A stretch of DNA of 20,000 nucleotides. It comes from Botryococcus braunii (taxonomy: Eukaryota; Chlorophyta; Trebouxiophyceae). The position numbers and the translations under genes were made by a program. Shown here piece after piece: positions 10,714 to 20,000 of the stretch. Numbering within the stretch: the first letter of the stretch is position 1; each line of letters starts with the position of its first letter. The stretch spans positions 135,943 through 155,942 of the forward strand of contig KV908347.1 of NCBI GenBank assembly GCA_002005505.1, read 5' to 3'. The notes beneath the pieces were generated by a model. It was given only the letters and a program-made list of their open reading frames with translations, did not search any database and had not been told where the DNA came from.

Positions 10714-11229
10714 TGATAAGTTCATGATATGTCGTACAACCCATCAACGTTGCTCCTCAACCCTAGTACTCAACACCATGGCTGGCCAGCACATTCCCCT
10801 TCGAAGGAGTTGAGTTCACCAGGCACTTCCAAATTTTAAGGGAATAAATGTGACCCCGGGGCCCTGGGTGCATTTGTCGTCTAAACGCTCAGGGCAAGCC
10901 ATTGTGGTTGCAATGTACGATCTGTGAATTTTGCCATTTCAATTATCATTTCAGTGATAAGTACACTAAGGAGTGGTTCCAATTGTAAAATGATGCACTT
11001 GGAGCGTCAATTGGTATGCTTGGACCAAGGGGGTCGCAACGCACATTGGGGTCTTCATGAGGTCTGCCTTTCTTGCAGAAGGTAACACCAGTGAAGGAAC
11101 TGAAGGTTTGCTAAAACTTCAGCTGCAGGCCTGCAGCTGAAGTTTGCATCTACAGGCCTAGGCAGCCCAGATATTTCCTCATCTGTCCATTAATCGACAG
11201 TGTAGAGAAGGTGCACAATCGTGTGCATG
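10714..11229. other. Spacer downstream of the retroelement fragment
   Basis: No open frame of note. The phrase ggagcgtcaatt seen at the protease motif occurs again near 11003, hinting at a partial duplication of the same element. A 32-base palindrome lies at 11114-11145. The spacer may contain further eroded retroelement sequence, but no motif can be read. Confidence 0.35.
11114..11145. repeat. 32-bp perfect palindrome
   Basis: aaacttcagctgcagg is followed directly by its exact reverse complement, with no loop. Symmetry fails at the next base pair on each side. As DNA it could extrude as a cruciform, and as RNA it would form a perfect 16-bp stem. No gene is adjacent. Confidence 0.85.
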
Positions 11230-11646
11230 CATGAGTCTGTGGACTAGCTGCCGTACAACAAATGTGTGTACATATCTCCATAAGCGTACCCTAAGCCTTC
11301 TGGTACTTGAGACCCTTCCTTTCTGCAGCTTACACGTGTACTTCTATGTTACTTCTAAGAGCACCAAAAAAAACATACTTGTAAGTCATATGAGTCTGTG
11401 GGATGGCTGCATAAAATATATGTGTATACACATCTAAGTAAGCGTACCCTAAGCCTTCTGATACTTGACGCCCTTCTTTTCTCCAGCATACACCTAGAAG
11501 TAACATACTTGCAAGTCATACGAATCTGTGGGATAGCTGCATAAAACATATGTGTATACACATCTAAATAAGCGTACCCTAAGCCTTCTGATACTTGACA
11601 CTCGTCCTTTCTGCAGCATACGCAGTGAAGCAGCATACTTGCAAGG
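11230..11646. repeat. Three tandem copies of a 130-157-bp unit
   Basis: Copies start at 11230, 11387 and 11517, each opening with cat..gaatctgtgg or cat..gagtctgtgg. All contain taagcgtaccctaagccttc, then a tacttga segment, and end near acatacttg(t/c)aag. Copies 2 and 3 are 130 bases. Copy 1 is 157 bases, with extra sequence before its end including an A8 run. The 130-base period is not a multiple of three, and the open minus-strand frame over it (11355-11636) is a by-product. It lies about 100 bases beyond the 3' end of the pseudogene. Confidence 0.9.
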
Positions 11647-11745
11647 CTGCAATATTGGCGTTAATGTCACATGGCCCTATTTATGCATGCACGAAATGCT
11701 GCACATCAGCTCCCCATTGCAGCGGCACGAGTGGGGCAGGCATGA

Positions 11746-13352
11746 TCAAGGCACAGGGAGAAAGCCAGAAAGGGTAGCACTCATGAGGTGCCGTTTAGCA
11801 CGTGTTCCAGGACTTCCTTGGGCACGGGGGTCCCATGGAGCCCCAAGCGGTGCAGGACGCATACCACCCTCGGACCCGTTCCAGATTGCATCAGCAGGAT
11901 CATCTTTTGGCATAATCATATGCTGATCGCCAGTAGCTCCCGCCAGCTCTCGTCTTTTTCGCACGTGCCTCCACACGGAAAAGCTGAAATACAACACCAA
12001 GCCAATGGAAACAAATATCGAGTTGAGCACAGCCCCAACAAGGCCTGTCCAGATTGCCTGGTACGTATCATAGTCCATACGTATAGTACAGATATACCTG
12101 TACCGCCAAACCAGAAACTGGTCTTGCGGTACAGGGCCCTTTCAACATCATTAGCCTCCGTCCAGCTATGCCACATTTCAACATCAACATCATGCGAACA
12201 TCGATAAATGGCCGGGTCCGCCCAGTCCATCATGTTTGCGATTCTGATGTTTGCGGCAGGATTGAGCAAACACTCGCGCATGTCCGTCGCGTTCAGAGAT
12301 TGTTGCGTCAGGGCATCAACAAATGCTTTGCACGCATAGCCCCACTCAGACCCTGCGACAAAGCTTTCCTGCATTGCGTTTACGGTTTCGGTCCACTTCC
12401 GTGGAAGAGGGTCGTTCTGCCCATCTTCGGCCGGTGCGGGATCCTGCATAATCTCGTAATCATACCTCTTACTATCCTGGAACCTCCAGAAACGCAGGGC
12501 CATGGTCCAGCCTTCAAACAGATTGAATCCCTGGCCGGCATGCAGACCTGGGTCAGCTTTGGCTTGAAAGATGATACTGTCGTGCATCTCCAAGCTGTTG
12601 CTCCAAGGTAACAGGTTACTGGCCATGTAGTTCATGCGCTCTTCTTCCGTGGTCAGTGTAGTGGCCAGTTTCCACCTTTTTGGCCTCATCTGCTGGGCAC
12701 GGCTGAGGCAGGCATGAGGATAATCGGCGGACATACGACCATCCTTGCCGATGGCGATTGCTCGGACGGTGGTTCTGTTGCCAAAGGCCCAAATCATGTC
12801 GTCCTTCATGTAGCACCAGCTGTAGGTGCTTCGGTTTGAAGGCTGATGAAAGTATGACACCATGCCCCGAATAACCAAACCCCGTCTCTCTAATGGTACT
12901 ACGAGAGTTCATCGTTCTCACTGTTCCCATTCCAGACGAGTTGCTTCTGGAACAGGTGCACTTGACCTGGAGATCTTGCAGCATGGAGGATGTGTTCTTG
13001 ACGATCCCCCGAGAGGTCTGGCCCATACCCTCAGGGCACATCGTCCACGGGCTTTCCCTGTGGCAGGCTAGCGCGAGCTTGGTCCTCCATTCAAGCTCAG
13101 TTTCAACCTCGTTGAAGCGGGGAAAGAGGGCAAAGAACAAGACGAGCAGCAGAATAAGGCAGAGCGGGTACCCCACATATTCTGAGTATCCGTCCACCTC
13201 ATGGATCTTCAAATGTCGAACATAGCTTCGAAGGCTATGCAAATTCGTGTGTGGCGTTGGGGCCCGGATGTCAATCGGTCGGGATTCCGAGCATGCCCGC
13301 CGTCCTGCTTGGCGAAATCACCGTTTTCCATCCTGATTGTAGCCACTCCCAT
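11746..13352 (-). pseudogene. Frameshifted paralogue of the two-TM glycoprotein gene
   Basis: Homologous over its full length to 5079-6659, from the aligned ATG at 13352 to the aligned TGA at 11746. Three length changes break it. About one base is lost near 13240, so the native frame stops at 13211 after 47 codons. About one base is gained near 12900-12930, and about 17 AT-rich bases are inserted near 12079-12099, just before TM2. The pieces read as frames 12616-13242, 11916-12878 and 11746-12078. Protein similarity stays high between the breaks, about 85% by eye around the [16 protein letters not shown] region. Five of six sequons are matched: KNTS, NSS, SNRS, GNRT and NAT, the last slightly displaced. 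Both TMs are recognisable. This suggests either recent inactivation or long constraint before it. Assembly error is possible but would need three events. Confidence 0.85.
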
Positions 13353-13402
13353 AATCAGTTGCAAACGTCAAGTGTGCACGTGTGTTCTGCAGGTACTGGG
13401 TC

Positions 13403-13422
13403 TCAGCCCTGCACCTCCCTGC
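13403..13422 (-). promoter_or_regulatory. Conserved upstream block of the paralogue
   Basis: The same 20 bases as at 6701-6720, here 51-70 bases upstream of the aligned start. Similarity between the two loci fades beyond about 13456. Confidence 0.3.
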
Positions 13423-13545
13423 ACATACAATCACCTAGCCCATCTCTCAAATCAGTAAGGAGGTCAAACATACAGCGGAATGTGTATGCGTGTGGGCGGT
13501 CCCGCGTCACCACACCACATAACACAAACACACACGCACACGCAC

Positions 13546-13547
<2 letters not shown>

Positions 13548-13615
<68 letters not shown>

Positions 13616-13711
13616 ACACACACACACATGTGATACATGTGATCTAGAAAGGATGTAAAAGCCACATGAGCTCCCCCCCCCCCCCCCCAAAAAAAAAAAA
13701 AAAAAAAAAAA
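13548..13711. repeat. (AC)n microsatellite and C16-A23 tract
   Basis: (AC)n runs over 13548-13628 with one interruption. After 44 bases of ordinary sequence, 16 C (13673-13688) pass directly into 23 A (13689-13711). The AC tract sits about 195 bases upstream of the pseudogene start; the intact paralogue has one about 240 bases upstream of its start. The tract may be part of the duplicated unit. Confidence 0.9.
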
Positions 13712-15922
13712 CCCACACACCACCGCTCAACACATCACTGATCTGGATCCTTCTTGGAGCCTCATGAAGACTTCTGATCGGTGATCAGGTGAGTGGTGGT
13801 GAGATTGTTTTAGTCTCACTACCAGTCTAAGGCCAGCCCTTTCCACAATATTGAGGCACACGAAGGTGCTGTAAAATGCTTGTACACAAAACACAGCACG
13901 CCCAGCAGATCACATATTAAACTCCGTGAGCAAACTAGACCCTGGGCTTGTCTTCACTCTTTCTTGGTAGGAAGCTAGCTCATGGATCACACGGATGCGC
14001 AAATCTCAGGGGCTTGATTAATAAGAAAGAGTCTGATGATGAAGAGTCTGATGATTTGTACATGCAGACAAACCAGTCCTTCCCTTCTTTGCTATCCATC
14101 CGCAGCACTGACTAGCAGTCAAGAGGTTGAAGAGTTCAGAATATTGACGTACAATCATGGATGAAATTTCAAAGCGAAATTGCATTCTTCAACAATAAGC
14201 CATCTTGCACGCATCACATCCCTGCAAACTTAATTGGCATGAAGCGCATCTCTGACAGAAAATGCACCAACGACTTCTCTGTGTCAAACGCTGGGCTCAA
14301 TGTTAAGGCTTGAAAGGGCCGAGCACCCGTGATGCAAAGGGTGGCCGGCCAAAATCCTGCCTACAAGTAGTTCTATGCCCGTGACATGTGCACTCTTCAC
14401 AATCTGTGTATCTGTGGCTCCTTCAGCTGAGAACACACCGCAACAAAGGGTCTTGAATACTTCAACATTGTTCATATTGATATTAGCCCATTGTTTTAAA
14501 ATGCTGCTTCACGTCCACTATATTTATGCAGTTGCCCCCGCCCCTGGTAAAGATGCGTGGGAAGGCACAAATGTATATGCACAGCATATGCCACTGTTCC
14601 CTCCCGCAGGCTGCAGAGGAGCAGGTCCTCCTTCCCAGTGTCGTCAGTACGACGACAGATGACCCTTCTTTACTTCCCCTGAAATACAGGAGGTAATAAT
14701 CGGCTGTACCACGTAACGCAACCTTGAACGAAAAACGGTGCATCACAGAGACATGCCGTAGCTGTCACCGTGCACGTGCTAGAAGACATGATCATGTTAA
14801 GGTTCTCATCCACATACAGGTTAGTGTTCGCTGTTGTGTACTGGAACCCTGGCCTGGCCTTTCTCATGATAACTCTGGCTACCCCACAATAGCAACACAT
14901 GGCCTAGCCTTACCACTGTGAGCATGTTGTTGTTCTTCGGGGTTGGTCTGCCGTCCCTTAAGCGTCGTGGACGATCAACCTCCCTCCCCCTGACATGAAA
15001 GGACAGGGTCCGACTTTGAGCCCGGAACCACAGCCCCATGTTCCTGCTGCACCCTCCCCTCAGCAAACTTAAACCGTCGACTTGCAGACTTCACTTGAAG
15101 TCGCAGCCGATGGAAACCTCACCAAACTCACATGTGAGAAGGAGCTATTCGTCCCAAAAGCCTAAGGCTGTCCAAACTCACCAAACTCACATGAAGAAGC
15201 TATCTGTCCCAGAAACGTAGTAGCTAACCTGAAGTCTGTTGGCCCAACAGACTGACAATGCTTTGCACTGCTGCTTGACAGGTTCAGAGCAGATCTGGGA
15301 GATGTGCCTGAGATTTCATGGCCAGCCGCCTCCTGCGCGACTTAGCATCACCGAAAGCAACAGGTACAATTGCCGCTTCAGATGTCCCCTTCATAGGCAT
15401 AGCAAAAGCAAGACCCGAGTGTTTGGAACCCCATCATGTCTCACCTGGGTTGCCACAGCCCACTGCCAGCTCAACCAATGGAAGCATTGCAGACGTTGAG
15501 CTTTGACTAGGGTGGTCCACCACCTTGGGCTTTGCAGACGAATTTCATGCCATGCACCAGTCGACGGATTTGCACCCAAACCTGCCTCACTCCTCGTTAC
15601 TTCCCCACTCAAATTCAGCACAGCACACATGCTTTCCACAGACAAAATACCTAACCCTGCCCGACTACTGTAACACGCTGATGTCGTACAGGAGGTATCT
15701 CCTCATCTTCTCTTGAGTCCTTCTAACAAGATCTTGAGTAATTTGGCAGATTGGAACGCTCACCCACCACTAGTGCCTTCATTATTACGGAAGGAACGAT
15801 GCCACATTAATGAATGTATAATCAAACTCAAATATTGACACTGAAAGCCTTATCACTTTGTGAACAAGGGACATAGGTTAATTTGAAACCCTGTTTTGCC
15901 TATGAGTGGTGCACAAGCCTAT

Positions 15923-15964
15923 GGTGTGTGTGTGTGTGTGTGTGTGTTGGGGGGGGGGGGGGGG
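15923..15964. repeat. (GT)n tract passing into G16
   Basis: (TG)n to 15947, then TTG and an unbroken G run at about 15949-15964. Confidence 0.9.
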
Positions 15965-16325
15965 AACGCATGCTTGCATGTCCCTCTTGCGCACTATGTG
16001 CCTGCCCCTCTGAAATAGCACTGGCTGACGCCTTCCTGTGGCTATTGAAAGTCCAAAGCAAAGAAGCAAACACCAAAGACCTAGATAAAGAACCTCACCA
16101 AACTACGTAAATTACCAGGAGTTCTTCCAAATTACGAACATCGCAGAGAACAGTTTGGCAATGTTGTCCTCTGAATATCTGTGAAAGTAATAAGAGCGTT
16201 TTGCTTTGCCATTTTAGGAGCTTTCAAGCAAATTCGAGGCACCCGTTTTCCATCAGGGGAGGGCACTAGCATCAACTTACACCCTCCAGACAATACGCTG
16301 TGGGCAACGGTTTGGTGTCCTGCTA

Positions 16326-16326
16326 T

Positions 16327-16399
<73 letters not shown>

Positions 16400-16426
16400 T
16401 GTGTGTGTTGGAGTGGGGGGGGGGGG
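16326..16426. repeat. (GT)n tract followed by G12
   Basis: (GT)n runs over about 16326-16408 with two single-base interruptions, then ttggagt, then G at 16415-16426. It has the same order of parts as 15923-15964. Confidence 0.9.
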
Positions 16427-17816
16427 ACCTTTGCACGAGCTGAGGACACCAAACTGAAACGCATAGTTCCAAGTGAGGCACCTAGTGCACAGCCTTCCCA
16501 GATGGGCTTCAACAGGCAGTACATTTACAAATCCAAAAAGTTACAGCACACGCTACCGTTAACAGCCTCAAATGGGGCACATTCTTGGCTAGTCTGTTGA
16601 GGATACACAGGGGCATTACTGACCGGGGGAAAAACCCGGGCCCCGAAGGGTAGGGGGGAACCCCCCCCCCCCCACCCCCTTCCGGAGGGAAGGAGTTCAA
16701 GGATTAAACGGCTGTAGATATTTAAATGAGAAGACTTTTGGGGGGCAAGAGGGACACCTCTAGGCTAGCATCGCAACTGTGTCTCTAACAAGCTGCACCT
16801 CTCACCCAGTGAATTAAACAGCACAACTAGAACAGTACCCAAGTGGCAAATTCGCCTGTAAAGCCTCCACAGTGGGGTGGAATGTTATCTGCAGACATAT
16901 ACATGGACAAGCGACATGCCTAAAACCAAGCAACCTTCGAATAACTTTGAATAAGCCACCCAACGAAAGGGAAAAAAAAAAACACACAAAAAAACCATGG
17001 AGTGGGGGGCATCAGTCTGCAAAACAATATCTCACTTCGATTTCGGGCCCCAAGAGAGGGGGCCGAATGTATTAGGCGATTCCAGAAATGAAGTACCAGA
17101 CCCGACCACCAGTGAGAGCCCTGCCAGCCTCCCAAAACAGGTAAGCGTGGTGGGCTTCCCACTTGAATACAAGGTAACCCCCGTGCAGCAATGCACAATT
17201 ATGGAAAAACCAACAGTTTTCCAACACAACCACAGGGGGCTGGGGGGGGGGGGGGGATAGAGCAGTTGAGCAGCTCCAACACTGTAGACTGTGCGAAGCA
17301 AGCTGTCCAAAAAGGAATCAGTTTGCAACTCCAGGCCAAGGGATCCACCGCCCACAGCACCTGTCCAATCTTGACATCAATATAACAGCTGAATAGCATA
17401 GAAAGGAGGGGTGGGGGGGGGGGGGAGGATGGGGGACTAAGTATCACGAGTCCCTAAGAGTCATGACTTCAACACTGGATCCCGCATGCTAAGTAGAAAA
17501 CAGCGGCACCCAGCAAGGGCATTGCCAAACAAACTCGTAAGCAAGTCTCAGCTAGGAGATGAGGCTGCCATGGCCAAGAAAGCACCAGCAACAGGCAGCG
17601 TAGGCCACAGTATCACAAGCGCTGGCCACTGCCATGCCAGCAGGGCTCATAAGGGCGTGGTCCTGAAGACCCAGGGTCTCTGGGGCTCCTGCAGTACTTG
17701 CGAGGAGGGGTGAGGAGCGTTCATCGCTTCTGGCATACGAGATAAGGAAGGCCCTGTTTTGCTGCCTGTTGTACATATATGGTCTGCTCCCGCTTGAGAT
17801 CCTCTGCAGGGGGATA

Positions 17817-19557
17817 TTAGGACACTGGCGTTACCAGAGGTCCTGTGGCAGCTACTGCCTTGCCTATTGCGCTCCACGCCCAATCCGCAGATTGGATGAT
17901 TTCGGGGTCGCCTGTCGATCGCACAGTGCTGATCATATTTTGAATGTAAACTTTGCTTTGGAACAGCAGGCCTGCTCCTGGAACTTTAGTGGCAATGTCG
18001 CCCAGCAAGGCCACAGCCTTCTGGATGACCACCGGATCGGCATTGTTTTGGTCGCTCCAGACCCACTCAATGAACTCCACAACACTCTGCGCAACAGCCA
18101 AGCAACCCCAAGTCAGCAGTCAACAGACAGCAACAATACAGGAGGGTCAAATGGCCATGGCGGCCACACAGCAGAGTTGAGGAGGGCATAAATGGGCTAT
18201 TATTGTGCAACATTAAAAACCTCAAAATTCAAAGAACGGCCTAAATTGAGCCAGAGATAGACTACTCGACACATTTGTCCGGACATTCCACCTCCAAACC
18301 TAATCCTGTCTACCAGATGTGCGAAGCTTGTATCTCCTTTACCAGACCAGCAGTGTCTGTGCTGGCCAGTACCTCCCATCTTCTTGCCTACCATCATCTG
18401 GGCATGCCTGCAGGGTTTGCACCTACATCCACATGTCGAGAGTTCCCTGTTTCGCAGGTCTATCCCTACATTCATACCCAAGCATTGTGTGTTCCGCAAG
18501 TGATTCCTATCAATGTCCTTCCTGGCCTGGGCAGGTCTGCTTGTCCCACCCCTCCCCGAGGCATCTTCCGAGCAGGTCTGCAGGAGCAATGGCTCCGAAC
18601 CCCACACCAAGCATTGCCAGTTGCGGTTTGTAGGGGTGGTTGCTCTTGTCCCTGTCAGGGCAACATTTGCTAATGTTCCAAGTTCTCACCCCTATGCCAC
18701 GCAGGGTCTGGTCAGGTATGTGGAGGAGGCGCACTATATCCCCATATTTACTATTGTATTGCTGTATTAGTATGAGTGACTGCTATCCCCATACTCCACC
18801 ACTTCGAGCAGGGCTGAATCATCTGTACCTCCCCTTGCCTCTGGCGTTGATGTTGACCTTGACCTTCAAAGCCCATATCTCTCGAGCTCTTGCCTACCAG
18901 GGTCTAGGTTGACAAAGCAGTATAAGTGAGGGGCGTGGATTTAAAGCAGAAAAGGCTGGGAGGCTGGTCGATGGCAGAGTGGATTCAAGGGATGTTCCAA
19001 CCCATCAGCAATACCTGGGCAGAATTGGCAGCCAAAGCAGCAACCTTCTCCTTGCTTAGACCATTGAAAATGCCAGCATATGCCTCAAAGATTGCTGACC
19101 GCAATGTGTTGTTGAACTCCTGAATGTCCTCATCTGTAGACTGCTGCTGCTGGACACTAAGGACCTGTGCACTGTTCAGCATCTGCACCGACCAACAAAG
19201 AACCCCTCAGAGGCGTATAGGGTGCACTTTCGCCCCGTCTCAAATAAATCATCTAAGACTGGCAAGACACTCTGGCTTGCTGTAGTGACGCAATACCCCT
19301 TCTTTTCTTTCTTTTGAAGAGGGGCGGGGGGGCGGAGAAGAAGAATAATCTCGACAGTACACTGATCACCAAGCCCCAAACCAAACTTTCACCATCTCCC
19401 TTCCACCTTCAGGCACCAGCGATATCCGAGAAGGGCCCATACCCACATAGTAAGCCGTAACGACATGCACAGGGGGCGGGGGGGGGGATACCTTACATTC
19501 AAAGTCCAACCCCCTCCCCAAAACACGCAGGCACGCCCATACACACACACACACACA

Positions 19558-19628
<71 letters not shown>

Positions 19629-20000
19629 CACATGAAGAAACAAAGCAAAATCCGCGCACTCACACGTTCCTGAGGTTAAGCAAACATTCTATGAACACTT
19701 AGCTTTACAGGAACACTTCGTGCCTAGATGCACTATCAGCTTCCTAGTGAGATGGCGTGCGGCCGCCAGGCATGTGGCAGTTCAAATCCATTCCCCCGCG
19801 GGGGGGGGGGGGGCAACAGGTACTGAGACTACAGAAAGCTGGAACAGAGTAGCCGGGATCTCACATCAAGGACGTGTGGAACATAGACTTCAAACTTGTC
19901 CCCAACAGCAAGGGCAATGTCTCCAAACACAGCCAAAATATGTGGTTTTATCTGCCGCTGAACCTCATTGCTCTTCAAGTTCTCAAGCAAGATATGGATG
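17817..20000 (-). CDS. Importin subunit beta-1, last three exons (5' part outside the window)
   Basis: Importin beta carries NLS cargo, usually through importin alpha, across the nuclear pore and is released by Ran-GTP. Exons on the minus strand: 20000-19865 (partial, about 45 residues, with KPHILAVFGDIALAVG), 19182-19015 (56 residues, with LRSAIFEAYAGIFNGL) and 18086-17817 (89 residues, with VALLGDIATKVPG and the stop). Donors gat/GTGAGA and cag/GTATTG and acceptors gtGCAG and gcGCAG join all three in phase 0 without a stop. In order these match the C-terminal HEAT repeats of importin beta: the KP.ILSVFGDIALAIG block, the ILEAYSGI helix and the G.LGDLA helix near the end. Full-length family members are about 870 residues, so some 190 are present. 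The sequence is divergent from land-plant and animal proteins, especially the last helix. No break is seen. Confidence 0.9.
18087..19014 (-). other. Importin gene intron, 928 bases
   Basis: Donor GTATTG at 19014, acceptor GCAG ending at 18087 and phase 0. The small overlapping frames inside it on both strands show nothing recognisable. Confidence 0.8.
19183..19864 (-). other. Importin gene intron, 682 bases, with microsatellite
   Basis: Donor GTGAGA at 19864, acceptor GTGCAG ending at 19183 and phase 0. It contains an (AC)n tract on the plus strand at about 19540-19626, which would be (GU)n in the transcript. G runs lie at about 19484-19488 and 19799-19812. Frames 19366-19659 and 19389-19643 are translations of the microsatellite. 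Confidence 0.8.

Larger units (their letters stand above)
13712..17816. other. Long spacer downstream of the importin gene
   Basis: No gene is supported. Frames at 14284-14475, 14375-14662 and 14483-14746 overlap on opposite strands and match nothing I know. A direct repeat of about 34 bases (caccaaactcacatg...gtccca) occurs at 15120-15155 and 15179-15212. G or C homopolymers lie at 16661-16673, 17242-17256 and about 17412-17425. The 3' UTR of the importin gene must lie in the right part; I see no AATAAA or TGTAA on the minus strand close to the stop. Confidence 0.5.

Noticed and set aside
12079..12099. Extra bases in the paralogue considered as a very short intron
   Set aside because: About 17 bases is too short for a spliceosomal intron and it lacks clear GT-AG ends in the coding strand.
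14670..14900. NLYVDE on the minus strand, resembling the reverse-transcriptase YVDD box
   Set aside because: The second aspartate is missing, no other RT motif is nearby, and a DVKQHF string lies downstream instead of upstream as RT order would need.
19760..19800. agttcaaatcc, like a tRNA T-loop; similar gttcgatctc near 570
   Set aside because: No matching acceptor, D-arm or anticodon stem could be folded around either site.

Overview
The window looks like nuclear DNA of a eukaryote, most likely a green-lineage organism and probably a green alga. Reasons: a protein-coding gene with GT-AG introns of 682 and 928 bases, long low-density spacers, very abundant (AC)n/(CT)n microsatellites with long G or C homopolymers, and no bacterial operon structure. 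The importin-beta tail is recognisable next to the land-plant protein as I know it, but clearly divergent. The exact lineage is inference.

Layout, left to right. 1-2897: no gene I can support. 2898-3155 (+): a small secreted 8-cysteine peptide gene with a defensin-like (CS-alpha-beta) cysteine pattern. 3156-5078: non-coding, with a short inverted-repeat element. 5079-6659 (-): an intact 526-codon single-exon gene for a membrane protein with two transmembrane segments and a glycosylated ectodomain, of no family I recognise. 6899-7494: a 600-base composite microsatellite. 7495-9761: mostly non-coding, with a doubtful gene remnant on the minus strand split by a CT/C tract. 10015-10713: a 62-bp direct repeat, then a decayed Ty1/copia-type retroelement fragment. 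11114-11145: a 32-bp perfect palindrome. 11230-11646: three tandem copies of a 130-157-bp unit. 11746-13352 (-): a frameshifted paralogue (pseudogene) of the 5079-6659 gene. 13548-17816: microsatellites and spacer. 17817-20000 (-): the last three exons of an importin subunit beta-1 gene, whose 5' part lies beyond the window.

The importin gene is housekeeping (nuclear protein import) and has no evident functional link to the rest. The main relation in the window is the duplication. The intact two-TM gene and its broken copy lie about 6.7 kb apart in the same orientation. They share the coding region plus about 100 bases upstream, and each has an (AC)n tract some 200-240 bases upstream of its start. 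The best candidates for undescribed biology are this two-TM glycoprotein family and the defensin-like secreted peptide. Much of the remainder is repeat-derived.
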